Origin: Bythopirellula polymerisocia
GTDB taxonomy: Bacteria > Planctomycetota > Planctomycetia > Pirellulales > Lacipirellulaceae
Assembly (NCBI RefSeq): GCF_007860015.1
Contig: NZ_SJPS01000005.1
Coordinates: 62,001-126,000, forward strand
Reading direction: 5' to 3'
DNA length: 64,000 bases
A program made the translations under genes and the position numbers. The notes beneath the pieces were generated by a model, which worked only from the letters and a program-made list of their open reading frames with translations, was not told the origin of the DNA and did not search any database. This document shows, piece after piece, positions 7,482 to 16,546 of the stretch. The number at the start of each line of letters is the position of its first letter. Positions within the stretch are counted from its first letter, which is position 1.

Positions 7482-9536
7482 TCAATTTCCATTACCTGGC
7501 TCAGAAATGGGCTGCTGCCAAGCCCAGCGATAAAGATTGCGAGCATCGACATATCGGCCGTCAGAGGACGTTGCACCGAGAATTACAACAATCAATGACT
7601 CCCCATTGCGAGTTCCTTGAGAGACAAGGCATGCCCCAGCGGCATTGGTCGTGCCGGTTTTAATTCCCTCGTAGCCTTCGGTACGCAAGAGTCGATTGGT
7701 ATTTTTCCAAGCAAGATTCCGTTGATAACCACCTGGACCCGTCACGGTGCAACCATGTTGGTTCGTAGCAACGTACTCGCGGAACGTGGGGAGTTGCATG
7801 GCATGATGGGCCAGCTTCAACAGATCGCCGGCAGTAGATTGATGTCCTTCTTGTGGCAGTCCGTTGGGATTCTTAAACCCTGTGCTGGTCATCTTCAGTT
7901 GAATAGCCATGTCATTCATAGCTTGAATAAAGCAGTCATAGGCGTCCCGATCTCTGACGTTACTATCTCCCAGAAGACGAGGTCCAAAATGTTCGGCAAT
8001 CGCTACGGAAGCGTCATTGCCCGAAGGGAGCAGTAAACCATATAGCAATTCTCGTACGGAAATCTTCTCCCCGGCTCGAACGCCTGCGGTGGAGCCACCC
8101 GTATTGTCGGCTCTCTTCGAAAACTCTACGATTTCATCCAAGACTTCCGGGTGATCTTGGGCATAATTGAGCACTAAGTAAGCAGTCATGATCTTTGTAG
8201 TGCTCGCAATGTCACGCTTTTCGTCTTCGTGCATTCCCCACAAGAGATTACCAGATTTGCTATCGCCAATCGCCCAAGCCTGGCAGGTAGTCGCAGGTGG
8301 ACCAGTTAGTTTCTCCGCAGGCTGCTTCTTGATTTTTTCTGCATTGAAAACTGCGGGATCGGGAGCCGGTTGTTCCTCGACAAGTGGTCCCAAAGCTGCC
8401 CACAACTGGGCATCAACTTCGCCAGTTTCTTTTAAACTCTCCTGACGCTGAAAGGCCTTAACGGCTTGCTCGGTCTGGGGACCAAAGTCACCGTCTGTCC
8501 CGATATCGAGCGAGGGTTTTAGACGAACATTGAGCGTGCGTTGCAACGCTTCCACCAAGGCGCCCGTATCACCCGACTTCAAGATCTGCGGTCCAGCAGA
8601 TTCCTCATCGGTGTCGTTGTGGAAATAATCGTAAGCCGCTTTGGCGATATTTGCACACAACAATTCAGCTGCATTATCGTCGCTCCAACCACGATCTTCG
8701 ATGTTCGTGGTCAAAACACAGAGTGCAATCGGTCCGTCGCGGCTTTCAATAATCCCCGCGTCGGTTCGCGTGTCGGAAACCGCCCCGGTCTTGTGTGCCA
8801 CGGTCAAACCAGGAGGCAGCAACCGAGGGAACTTCGACGTATCATCGCAGGCTCTCAAGTGGGCAAGCATTTGTTTGCTGGCATGCTCACTGACAAGTTG
8901 ACCCGCTTGAAGCTTTTCCAGCAGGGAAACCATATCCTTGGCAGTCGTGCTCCCTAAGCCATATTTGCGACTTCGATCAGGAAAAATCGACGTATCACGC
9001 CGATACACCTTGGAATTCAAAACCGTTTCCGCAAATCCCATTGATTTCATTAACTCAGCCGTGCTGGGTAAACCGACTTGATCGATCACCAGGTTGGTTG
9101 CCGTGTTGTCTGAATATACAATCATGAGATGGATTACGTCTCTGAGCGACAGTTCTGAGCCGTCAGAGAAATGGGCCGTCAGGATTCCCGAACCTGGTAC
9201 TTTATCCTCGTCTCGCAAGGTGACTCTTTGGTCAAGGTCCAGCTTTCCATCTTCAATCGCTTGGTACGTCGCAATCATCAGCGGAAACTTGATGAGACTA
9301 GCCGTGGGCATTGATTCGGTCGAGCGATACTCAAATTCCTCGCCGGTTTCAAGCTGCTTGATCATCACGCCGACTTCCCCCTCAAAGGAATCAATCAGCG
9401 GCTGAATCCGGCTCGCCAGATCAGCACCGACCACCGGGGACGTTCCAAAGATTGCGAGCCCCATAAACAACCACTGGATCGACAGAACGAGAGACCGTTT
9501 AACCCGATGGTTTGAGTACGAAGGGAACATAGACAT
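7482..9536 (-). CDS. Secreted three-module protein: class A beta-lactamase-like, peptidoglycan-binding, D-Ala-D-Ala carboxypeptidase-like
   Basis: After a signal peptide (about 1-38) the first module has all three penicillin-recognising motifs: S80-x-x-K83, SDN at 142-144 and KTG at 249-251. The omega-loop region (about 176-200) shows no obvious equivalent of the deacylating glutamate of class A beta-lactamases, so it may be a DD-peptidase rather than a drug hydrolase. Residues ~318-383 form a PG_binding_1 domain (GDTGALVEALQRTL... TDGDFGPQTEQAVKAFQ). The third module is S11/DacA-like, with S445-x-x-K448, SGN at 505-507 and KTG at 626-628. Two serine acyl-enzymes on one chain joined by a wall-binding domain is an unusual architecture. 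It sits between the epimerase and the antiporter genes, in line with cell-wall peptide processing in the periplasm. Confidence 0.9.
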   Translation of the reverse strand: MSMFPSYSNHRVKRSLVLSIQWLFMGLAIFGTSPVVGADLASRIQPLIDSFEGEVGVMIKQLETGEEFEYRSTESMPTASLIKFPLMIATYQAIEDGKLDLDQRVTLRDEDKVPGSGILTAHFSDGSELSLRDVIHLMIVYSDNTATNLVIDQVGLPSTAELMKSMGFAETVLNSKVYRRDTSIFPDRSRKYGLGSTTAKDMVSLLEKLQAGQLVSEHASKQMLAHLRACDDTSKFPRLLPPGLTVAHKTGAVSDTRTDAGIIESRDGPIALCVLTTNIEDRGWSDDNAAELLCANIAKAAYDYFHNDTDEESAGPQILKSGDTGALVEALQRTLNVRLKPSLDIGTDGDFGPQTEQAVKAFQRQESLKETGEVDAQLWAALGPLVEEQPAPDPAVFNAEKIKKQPAEKLTGPPATTCQAWAIGDSKSGNLLWGMHEDEKRDIASTTKIMTAYLVLNYAQDHPEVLDEIVEFSKRADNTGGSTAGVRAGEKISVRELLYGLLLPSGNDASVAIAEHFGPRLLGDSNVRDRDAYDCFIQAMNDMAIQLKMTSTGFKNPNGLPQEGHQSTAGDLLKLAHHAMQLPTFREYVATNQHGCTVTGPGGYQRNLAWKNTNRLLRTEGYEGIKTGTTNAAGACLVSQGTRNGESLIVVILGATSSDGRYVDARNLYRWAWQQPISEPGNGN

Positions 9537-9560
9537 TACTCCAGACGGATATCGAGGAAC

Positions 9561-10583
9561 CTAAGAAACTTGTAAGAGCTGTACTCCGTTGCCGTCGACG
9601 TCTGGATAGTTACACTTACCTTTGTCGACCACTACTCCGGTGGCGATGTCCTGAGCCAGCAGCACTGCTCCGTCCATGTCAACATAGTCCAAGAGTGGCA
9701 GCAACTGAGCAATTGCAGAAATCCCAACGCTCGACTCGGTCATGCAACCGACCATTACCTTCATGCCCAGGTTGCGAGCCTCATCGATCATCCGTCGAGC
9801 CGGGGTCAGGCCACCACACTTAACGAGTTTGATATTAATGCCATGAAAATGATTGTGGCAGCGGGAGACGTCAGCTTCAGTGATACAGCTCTCGTCAGCA
9901 ACGATGGGGAGGGCCGACTCCTTGAACACTTTGCGGTAACCGCCCCAATCGTCAGCCGGGAGTGGCTGTTCGATAAACTCGACATTCAGCGATTTTAGTT
10001 CATGCGAGTTGCGGATTGCCTCGTCGGCATTCCAGCCGCAATTTGCATCCACACGAAATACGGCATCGGTGGCCTTGCGAAGTTCGCGGACGATTTCTAA
10101 GTCGTGTGCAGTGCCCAACTTGATTTTGTAAATTGGCCAACCTGGCATCTCTTCCAACTTGGCAAGCATCACATCAATGTTATCAATGCCGATCGTGTAG
10201 TTCGAAAGCGGCGCGTTCTTGATGTCGAGTCCCCACAATTGGTGAACCGGTTTCCCCTGCTGTTTACCCCACAAGTCGTAGGCAGCCTGATCCAAGGCAC
10301 AGAGCGCAAACGGACAATCCTGAAGCTGCGGAGCGACTTCGTGCCAAAGTGCAGGTGGATCGAGAGTCTCGGTCCTTTCAAGAGTTGGGCGAACCCGCTC
10401 GAGGCCTTCCTTCATTTTGGCAAGCGACATACCATAGTAGGTATTAGTCGTAGCCTCTCCATATCCCTGATGTTTCCCGTCGGAGAGTTCGACAATCAAC
10501 GTGGGTTGGATATTGGTAGACTCGCGTGAAATTGTGAACGTATGCTGCAAGGGCAGTTCGAACTCATGCGTTATCAATTCCAC
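9561..10583 (-). CDS. L-Ala-D/L-Glu (dipeptide) epimerase, enolase superfamily
   Basis: This is an enolase-superfamily enzyme of the muconate-lactonizing subgroup. The catalytic KxK is in IYKIKLG, the metal ligands are in RVDAN, FIEQPL and ADES, and the second catalytic lysine is in INIKLVKCGG. The N-terminal capping domain is complete. This pattern fits dipeptide epimerases, which convert L-Ala-D-Glu from peptidoglycan to L-Ala-L-Glu. The start is taken at a GTG (10583) that gives MELITHEFELPL, the usual beginning of the fold; a TTG at 10619 adds 12 residues. It lies just downstream of the DUF1611 gene and upstream of the penicillin-recognising fusion. An N-acyl-amino-acid racemase activity is an alternative within the same fold. 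Confidence 0.88.
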   Translation of the reverse strand: MELITHEFELPLQHTFTISRESTNIQPTLIVELSDGKHQGYGEATTNTYYGMSLAKMKEGLERVRPTLERTETLDPPALWHEVAPQLQDCPFALCALDQAAYDLWGKQQGKPVHQLWGLDIKNAPLSNYTIGIDNIDVMLAKLEEMPGWPIYKIKLGTAHDLEIVRELRKATDAVFRVDANCGWNADEAIRNSHELKSLNVEFIEQPLPADDWGGYRKVFKESALPIVADESCITEADVSRCHNHFHGINIKLVKCGGLTPARRMIDEARNLGMKVMVGCMTESSVGISAIAQLLPLLDYVDMDGAVLLAQDIATGVVVDKGKCNYPDVDGNGVQLLQVS

Positions 10584-10658
10584 GACTTTTTTCCAGGCAG
10601 ATAGGGTGCTTGAGCACAATATGGGAGGAGCCTGAAGTTTGGCTCTGGAATCTTTGAT

Positions 10659-11738
10659 TTAGCTCGCTACTGTTTGGGGCAGCATCGCTTGAATCGGATC
10701 GAGCAAATCTTCAGGGCCATGTCTGATCACATCGCACACGGGCAGCCCCAGCTCTTGACGGACCCGCTCTCTTTCCTTTTCAGCTTCCTCTGCCGAGACT
10801 TTGCGGGAATTCATGGCCACCCCAATCACGCGCGAGGGAACCATTAGGTTTGCCATCGTTTCGTAGACTTCGCGTAATTCAACCAGAGACTTGAGTGGCA
10901 TATAGTCCATTCCGTAAACTGCCTTGCGACCCACCTCATAGCAAAGAATCATCGCTTGCGGCAGGCATCCATGGAGCAGACCCAAAGTAACGGCCGAATA
11001 ACGGGGATGCGAAATACTCCCCTGCCCTTCAATAAACAGCACATCATGGTGCTGATGTTCGAGGATTTGTTTCTCGATCGCACCACTAAGAAAATCCGAA
11101 ACTACGCAATCAATCGGACAGCCGTCTCCCTCGACCATGATGCCAGTCTGACCCGTGGCGACGAATTTGGAGCTTATGTCTCGGGCCTTCATGGCATTGG
11201 AGAGTTCCAAGGCCACGAGCATCTTGCCCACACTGCAGTCTTGGCCGACGGTATGCACGCGTAGGCACTCTTCGCGGATGTTGAGGCGCGAGGCTACATC
11301 GCGCTCGTTGTTCTTGCGAACATCAATAAGGTGAACACCTTTTAGAGCGGCAGCGTTTGCAAACTCAGGATCGTTACAAAGAAAATCGTGCAGCCCAGAA
11401 ATCACATCCATGCCACGGTTGATGGCTGTCAGAATGATCTTGCGCCAGGCAGGGGGAATCCGCCCGCCGGAAGGAGCTATTCCGAGCATTAATGCATTCG
11501 CAAGTGGAGCATCGTCGAGACTTGCAACGATAGGTATATCTCCACCGACACTAAGAAGTTCTTGCGTTGTTCTGCCGGCTTGAGTTGAATCTAGCAGTGC
11601 CACCACTTGTTCGGGGCGATAGCGTACCACGCAAGTGGCAGTTTTTCCCGTCACGGGTTCTGTGTGGCCTTCGGTTAAGATAATCAACCGACGATCCGAA
11701 TCGGAAGTTCTTGCCCCATTGTTCGAGAAGGACGTCAT
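10659..11738 (-). CDS. DUF1611 family protein, possible D-glutamate N-acetyltransferase (DgcN-like)
   Basis: This two-domain protein of about 359 aa matches the DUF1611 family. The N-terminal part is Rossmann-like (VVALLDSTQAGRTTQEL), and the C-terminal part is P-loop-like with GQDCSVGKM and FIEGQGSISHPRYS. Members are often encoded next to enolase-superfamily epimerases, as here. In recalled literature a DUF1611 protein (DgcN) acetylates D-glutamate before an enolase-fold partner (DgcA) racemises it. Applying that here is inference. The start is uncertain: the ATG at 11738 is used and a GTG lies two codons upstream. No transport signal is present, so it is cytoplasmic. About 320 bases with no visible gene separate it from the upstream NagZ-like gene, so it may have its own promoter. 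Confidence 0.75.
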   Translation of the reverse strand: MTSFSNNGARTSDSDRRLIILTEGHTEPVTGKTATCVVRYRPEQVVALLDSTQAGRTTQELLSVGGDIPIVASLDDAPLANALMLGIAPSGGRIPPAWRKIILTAINRGMDVISGLHDFLCNDPEFANAAALKGVHLIDVRKNNERDVASRLNIREECLRVHTVGQDCSVGKMLVALELSNAMKARDISSKFVATGQTGIMVEGDGCPIDCVVSDFLSGAIEKQILEHQHHDVLFIEGQGSISHPRYSAVTLGLLHGCLPQAMILCYEVGRKAVYGMDYMPLKSLVELREVYETMANLMVPSRVIGVAMNSRKVSAEEAEKERERVRQELGLPVCDVIRHGPEDLLDPIQAMLPQTVAS

Positions 11739-12059
11739 GGCCACCTTTTTATGACTCGATTGTTTTATAGTTTCAGTGAATAACTAACTGGCTAACTGCC
11801 ACTGTATACTGCGCATCGCGGATGTCTAAATCATTCTCAAGCTAAACAAGTTTTAGCCTGCCAGACTTAAGTGTAATCTTTACATCCGTCGGAGAGAAGA
11901 GTTTGAAACCTCAGAACTTCAAAGAGTTTCATCTTCTGATGCCGATGAGCAATTTTTCTGCAACTTATGAAAACTATACGGGGTTGAATCACCCCCGGAT
12001 CGCTCACGGATTCGCGCATGTTGCTATTGCGTAAGCGCACTAACGGGCTTAATCGAAAT
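11739..12059. promoter_or_regulatory. Non-coding spacer upstream of the DUF1611-epimerase run
   Basis: Roughly 320 bases lie between two minus-strand genes. I see no credible gene and no clear intrinsic terminator. The AT-rich stretch nearest the DUF1611 gene (around 11745-11800) is the likeliest place for its promoter. This is inferred from position only. Confidence 0.3.
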
Positions 12060-13619
12060 CTAGGCTGAAGCAATAAAGTCAGCCAGCGCCTCTTGAGAGA
12101 AGGGCACATCGCTATACGCGCAAATTCTGATGTTGGCTTCTGGATAAACATCGAGTGACTCGGGGGTACCCAGGGAGGCCAAAACACATGCGCGTTTTTG
12201 GATAAGCTGCTTCACAAACGCGTCTTGTTCGGGAAGCAAACCAAACCTATGCCAAGCAGCCGGCTTGACGATTTGAACGATCAAAACTTGATCAGATTTC
12301 TCAGCAATGTTTAGCATCTGAGAATAGTCTTCGGGTTTTGCGTTCGGGCCCAGTTCACGATACTCCAGATCGGGAAAAAGATCTCGAAGCGCAGCGCCAA
12401 GAGGTTGTTCAGGTGGATCCAGGTGCGATTGATGAGGCCGGAGTAATACTGCGCATAACGATCGCTCGGATGCGAACGGTAAAAGTTGCTTCTCAGCAGT
12501 AACAAGCTGGATGGAACTTTTGGCGACCTGCTTGGCTAGTAACTCCGTTTGTTTGCGAATAGATTGCATTGACTCAGAAACGGTGTCAGCTGCTGCGGCT
12601 TGCTGCTTGAGATCGCAAACCCGTTGATAAGCCTCATCAATTCGCTCAATGGAAAGGTGGCCGTTCGCTACCGCCGATTCAAGTGCTGCTAAGGTTGAGA
12701 GTGGGTCCTCCACGTCAAGTAGTAGATCGACCCCGGCCAGCAGTGTTTTCAAAGCGAGTTCCCCAGGATTTTGACTTTGCGATTTTACCCCTTCCATCAA
12801 CAAACTATCACTCGCGACGACTCCCTGAAAACCAAGCGAATCTCGTAGCAGATCAACGAGAATCGGCTTTGAGAGCGTCGCAGGTGTTCCGCTTGGATCC
12901 AAACCTGGATAACGAACATGGGCCGTCATGATCAGCGGCACTTCTGCTGTGATCGCAGCCTTGAATGGAACCAGTTCACAGGTCTCCATCTCCTCACGGC
13001 TCGCCTTAACAGTTGGGAGTGCGTGGTGAGAGTCCTCATGCGTGTTGCCGTGTCCCGGGAAGTGTTTAGCAGTCGCCAAAAGTCCCCCTGCTTTGCAACC
13101 GGCGATGTAAGCCGATACAAGCTTGGAGACTCGTTGGGGATCCGAGCCAAACGATCGAGTAGCGATAATTGGATTGCGCGGATCAACATTCACGTCGGCC
13201 ACAGGCGAGAAAGAGATGTGAATTCCATTGGTCCGGGCAGCCAGCCCAGTCAGTCGTGCAAACTCATGGACATGTTGTTCCGCATCATCGCCGAGCGCAC
13301 TGAAGGCCATCGCGTGAGGAAAAAGCGTTTCGCCTCGCAACTGCTGGCCCACCCCGCGTTCTATATCAGCTGCAACCAATAAGGGGTACTTAGAAAGACA
13401 TTGTAAGTGAGCCAAGGTCTGAGCCGTGGCATCTTGGCGGCCATTGAAAAGCAACAATCCTCCAATTGCACATTCGCCAAGCAGGCTCTCAATACGCTCG
13501 GCGTCCTCCTCCACGGTCCTCACCGGCGGCAAATTCGAACCTATGCGAACGAACATCAGCTGAGCTAACTTGTCGCGTAGTGGTATATCTTGTGATATTT
13601 CTCGAATTGCATTGCTCAT
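12060..13619 (-). CDS. NagZ-like glycoside hydrolase family 3 protein
   Basis: The N-terminal GH3 barrel (about 1-340) contains ADIERGVGQQ, the NagZ signature KHFPGHGNTHEDSH at 185-198 (supplying the Asp-His dyad D196/H198) and the nucleophile Asp271 in VVASDSLLM. These features mark beta-N-acetylglucosaminidases that remove GlcNAc from muropeptides. At 519 aa it is longer than the ~340-aa cytoplasmic NagZ of Gram-negatives. The extra ~150 residues resemble the second domain of Bacillus-type NagZ. No signal peptide is visible, so it is probably cytoplasmic, acting after import. Its ATG overlaps the stop of the upstream AmpG-like permease gene by 4 bases, giving translational coupling of importer and hydrolase. 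Confidence 0.9.
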   Translation of the reverse strand: MSNAIREISQDIPLRDKLAQLMFVRIGSNLPPVRTVEEDAERIESLLGECAIGGLLLFNGRQDATAQTLAHLQCLSKYPLLVAADIERGVGQQLRGETLFPHAMAFSALGDDAEQHVHEFARLTGLAARTNGIHISFSPVADVNVDPRNPIIATRSFGSDPQRVSKLVSAYIAGCKAGGLLATAKHFPGHGNTHEDSHHALPTVKASREEMETCELVPFKAAITAEVPLIMTAHVRYPGLDPSGTPATLSKPILVDLLRDSLGFQGVVASDSLLMEGVKSQSQNPGELALKTLLAGVDLLLDVEDPLSTLAALESAVANGHLSIERIDEAYQRVCDLKQQAAAADTVSESMQSIRKQTELLAKQVAKSSIQLVTAEKQLLPFASERSLCAVLLRPHQSHLDPPEQPLGAALRDLFPDLEYRELGPNAKPEDYSQMLNIAEKSDQVLIVQIVKPAAWHRFGLLPEQDAFVKQLIQKRACVLASLGTPESLDVYPEANIRICAYSDVPFSQEALADFIASA

Positions 13620-14944
13620 GTAACGGACTCTTCAGTAATTTCTTGTGTGTTTCTGCGCCCAAAGGAAGGATCGATTTTCACTAGGCCGCACACAATAAAA
13701 CTGGGAACCGTAGCGATCATCATCCAAATAAAGAAGCGTTGGTAGCCAATGAGTTCCTGTAGCCAACCACTGAGCATTCCCGGCAGCATCATCCCAAGTG
13801 CCATGAAACCAGTACATATGGCGTAGTGGGCCGTCTCATGTTCGCCTCGTGAAATGTAGAGCATGTAGAGCATGAACGCCGTAAACCCAAATCCGTAGCC
13901 AAACTGTTCGATCGCTACACAAAGATTTACGACGATATAATTTTCAGGCTGCACTTGGGATAAGAACACGTACACCGCATTGGGGAGATTAATCGCGGCA
14001 ACCATCCACCAGAGCCAGAACTTAAGCCCTTGCCTGGCAGCCACAATTCCACCGAGAATACCGCCCAAAGTGAGCATGGCGATACCTACCGTGCCGTAAA
14101 CTACGCCGACTTGTTCAGTTGTAAATCCCAACCCTCCTTTGGCTATTGGGTCAAGTAAGAATGGTGAAGCCATTTTGGCAAGTTGTGCTTCCGAGAATCG
14201 ATACAACAGCAGAAACGCGAGGCTGAGACCAATTCCTGGCTTATTGAAGAACGAAATAAAAGTTTCTATGAAGTCGGAGATCACCTCTGAGGCTGTGCGG
14301 TCGGTACCGGGAGTATCACTGCTTGGCACAGGAAGCACGAATCCATGGTAGGCAGAACAAATTAGAAAGAAGCCACCGAGTAAGTAAAAAGTAGTTGCCC
14401 AAGCTTGAGGAATACCTTGCAACCTCTCGAGTGCCCCAGCCAGCATTACCAATAAGCCTTGACCGGCGATCATAGCTAGGCGGTAGAACGTACTGCGAAT
14501 CCCAACGAACCATGCTTGTTCATGCGCTGGCATGGCAAGCATGTAAAAACCATCCGCAGCAATGTCGTGTGTCGCCGAACTGAAAGCCAATAACCACAAG
14601 AAGGCGAGCGAGTATTGAAGGAAGTTGCTCGTCGGCAACGTAAGCGCGACGCCTGCCAGCCCAGCGCCAATCAACAACTGCATGGAAACGATCCACCAGC
14701 GTTTTGTGCGCAGCACGTCGACCAGCGGACTCCAGAAGGGCTTGATGACCCAGGGTAGATAGAGCCAACTCGTATAGAGAGCAATTTCAGTATTCGAGAC
14801 TCCCAGCCTCTTGTACATGATGACCGCCACAGTCATCACGACCACATAAGGCACCCCTTGGGCAAAATACAAACTCGGAATCCACCGCCATGCCTGGCGG
14901 CGTGAGTAAGTGGAATCATCATTCAAAGTAGGGATTTCAGACAA
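13616..14944 (-). CDS. AmpG-like muropeptide permease, MFS transporter
   Basis: This major-facilitator protein of 442 aa has about 12 hydrophobic helices. The AmpG-like beginning SLYFAQGVPY and the motif SSATHDIAADGFYML, comparable to the AmpG segment with DIAVDA, mark it as an AmpG-family importer. Known relatives carry GlcNAc-anhydroMurNAc peptides into the cytoplasm. It starts at a TTG just 6 bases after the GHL10 stop, with a GGAA-type ribosome binding site, and overlaps the NagZ-like gene by 4 bases. The order glycosidase, permease, NagZ matches the flow of substrate from outside to inside. Transport of another oligosaccharide cannot be excluded. Confidence 0.85.
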   Translation of the reverse strand: MSEIPTLNDDSTYSRRQAWRWIPSLYFAQGVPYVVVMTVAVIMYKRLGVSNTEIALYTSWLYLPWVIKPFWSPLVDVLRTKRWWIVSMQLLIGAGLAGVALTLPTSNFLQYSLAFLWLLAFSSATHDIAADGFYMLAMPAHEQAWFVGIRSTFYRLAMIAGQGLLVMLAGALERLQGIPQAWATTFYLLGGFFLICSAYHGFVLPVPSSDTPGTDRTASEVISDFIETFISFFNKPGIGLSLAFLLLYRFSEAQLAKMASPFLLDPIAKGGLGFTTEQVGVVYGTVGIAMLTLGGILGGIVAARQGLKFWLWWMVAAINLPNAVYVFLSQVQPENYIVVNLCVAIEQFGYGFGFTAFMLYMLYISRGEHETAHYAICTGFMALGMMLPGMLSGWLQELIGYQRFFIWMMIATVPSFIVCGLVKIDPSFGRRNTQEITEESVT

Positions 14945-14950
14945 GCGAAT

Positions 14951-16546
14951 TTATTCCGACTGTGGGCTTTCTGTCCCATACCAACTCAGCGGGCTCTCTT
15001 CACCGATGCGATTGACTGTCGATACCGCTACGGTTGAGGGAGGTTTTTGTCGTGCTTTGGCCTGCTTTCCGTGATACAGCTGTCGCGTAGTCTCGCCACC
15101 CGGGACAATATCTACGTGCCATTTGCCTGCGTGCTTGGAACGAATAACCCACAGCCATGGCAATTCGGAATCGATAGTCTCCAGAGAGACAACCCACTCG
15201 CCACTTGACTTTTTCACTGTGAATTTAGGTTTAGCCTGCTCCTTGTTTGTAGTTGATTCGAGCCAGGGGCTTGCAGGGACCAGGGCCGGTTGTTGGTAGG
15301 CATTACTTCGCAACGCATCAGCGATGCCGCCGGCGTTACGTTGCAAAGCCTTCATACTGAAATGCACATTGCCGCTGGCCCCTTCTTGTGCGCGCGTAAC
15401 CCAAATTTGGGCAACAATCTCTTTCGCAGGCCAGGACTTGCCATCCGCTCCTCCAACTCTCGATGTATAGTTCCCTGGCCAGAGGTGACGCTTAGCCTTG
15501 TTCTGCGAGTTCCACCAGTACAGCAGTGCTGAATAACTCTGCTCGGGCGGACCAATTTTCCAATACAGCTGCGGGGTGAAGTAGTCCACCCACCCTTCAG
15601 TGAACCATTTCTCGGCATCCGCATAGAGCGACTCATATTGATCAAAGCCTTTGATTTGTGGCGGTTTTTCCGGGCGGCCGATTCCGAAAGGACTGATGCC
15701 AAATTTTACCCAGGGTTTTACTGCTTTGATGTCGCGATACATTTGGCTCACAAGTTGGTCGACGTTTTCTCTACGCCAGTCATCGCGTTCCAACGTGGTA
15801 CCGGCTGCGACAGCTTTTTGCCAACTTGGGTCGTCAGGAAAAGAGACGGGCTTCTTGTCGTCGCCGTTAACGGGATAAGGGTAAAAGTAGTCGTCCATAT
15901 GGATTCCATCAATGTCGTATCGCTCGACGACGTCGCGGATTACGGCCAAGGTATGGTCAGTGGCAGCTGGTTCACCGGGATCGAGCCAATTGTAACCGCC
16001 ATATTGTTTCACCAATTCAGGCCGTGTTTGGCTAATGTGGTTTTTCGAAACAGGACTCTTGCTTCCACTGTGTCGGGCACGATAGGGATTGAACCAGCCA
16101 TGCAATTCAATCCCACGGCGATGCGCTTCGGTGATGGCAAACTCCAGCGGATCGTAGAAGGGCTCGGGTGGTTTGCCCATTGTCCCGGTGAGGAACTCTG
16201 ACCAGGGTTCCAATTCAGAAGCATACATTGCATCGCAACTGGGGCGTACCTGGAGAATGATCGCATTGAGTTTCAAACGAACCGCCGTGTCCAGGATTGC
16301 GATCATCTCTGCCTGCTGCTTCTCGGTCGAAAGTCCTGGACGCGATGGCCAGTCGATGTTGGCAACGGTTGCAACCCAAGCAGCACGAAACTCACGCTCA
16401 ACGGGTGGAACTTCACCAGCAATCTCGCCGGCTGGTTCCTCAGCAGAAAGCAACCCCGAGCAGGACGCGAGAATTACTCCAACAGCAAAACTAAGGAAGC
16501 CACAAATTCGAAATGTTTGAGAAACTGTTTTCATAAGTGCAATCAT
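14951..16546 (-). CDS. Exported GHL10 (DUF187) glycosidase, DigH-like
   Basis: After a signal peptide ([20 protein letters not shown]) the protein has the GHL10/DUF187 barrel: [17 protein letters not shown] at the start, then [25 protein letters not shown] and [12 protein letters not shown], which carries acidic residues at the expected catalytic end of the barrel. E. coli DigH, of this family, cleaves peptide-free glycan strands of peptidoglycan. About 150 residues after the barrel form a small beta-rich tail. Its ATG overlaps the DUF1559 stop by 4 bases and it is followed after 6 bases by the permease. A second ATG four codons downstream is possible. The location is periplasmic or the outer face; the peptidoglycan substrate is inferred from family and operon. 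Confidence 0.88.
   Translation of the reverse strand: MIALMKTVSQTFRICGFLSFAVGVILASCSGLLSAEEPAGEIAGEVPPVEREFRAAWVATVANIDWPSRPGLSTEKQQAEMIAILDTAVRLKLNAIILQVRPSCDAMYASELEPWSEFLTGTMGKPPEPFYDPLEFAITEAHRRGIELHGWFNPYRARHSGSKSPVSKNHISQTRPELVKQYGGYNWLDPGEPAATDHTLAVIRDVVERYDIDGIHMDDYFYPYPVNGDDKKPVSFPDDPSWQKAVAAGTTLERDDWRRENVDQLVSQMYRDIKAVKPWVKFGISPFGIGRPEKPPQIKGFDQYESLYADAEKWFTEGWVDYFTPQLYWKIGPPEQSYSALLYWWNSQNKAKRHLWPGNYTSRVGGADGKSWPAKEIVAQIWVTRAQEGASGNVHFSMKALQRNAGGIADALRSNAYQQPALVPASPWLESTTNKEQAKPKFTVKKSSGEWVVSLETIDSELPWLWVIRSKHAGKWHVDIVPGGETTRQLYHGKQAKARQKPPSTVAVSTVNRIGEESPLSWYGTESPQSE

Noticed and set aside
7482..9536. Antibiotic-resistance beta-lactamase
   Set aside because: The first module has SxxK, SDN and KTG but no clear deacylating glutamate, and it is fused to wall-binding and carboxypeptidase modules. 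A cell-wall role is more likely.
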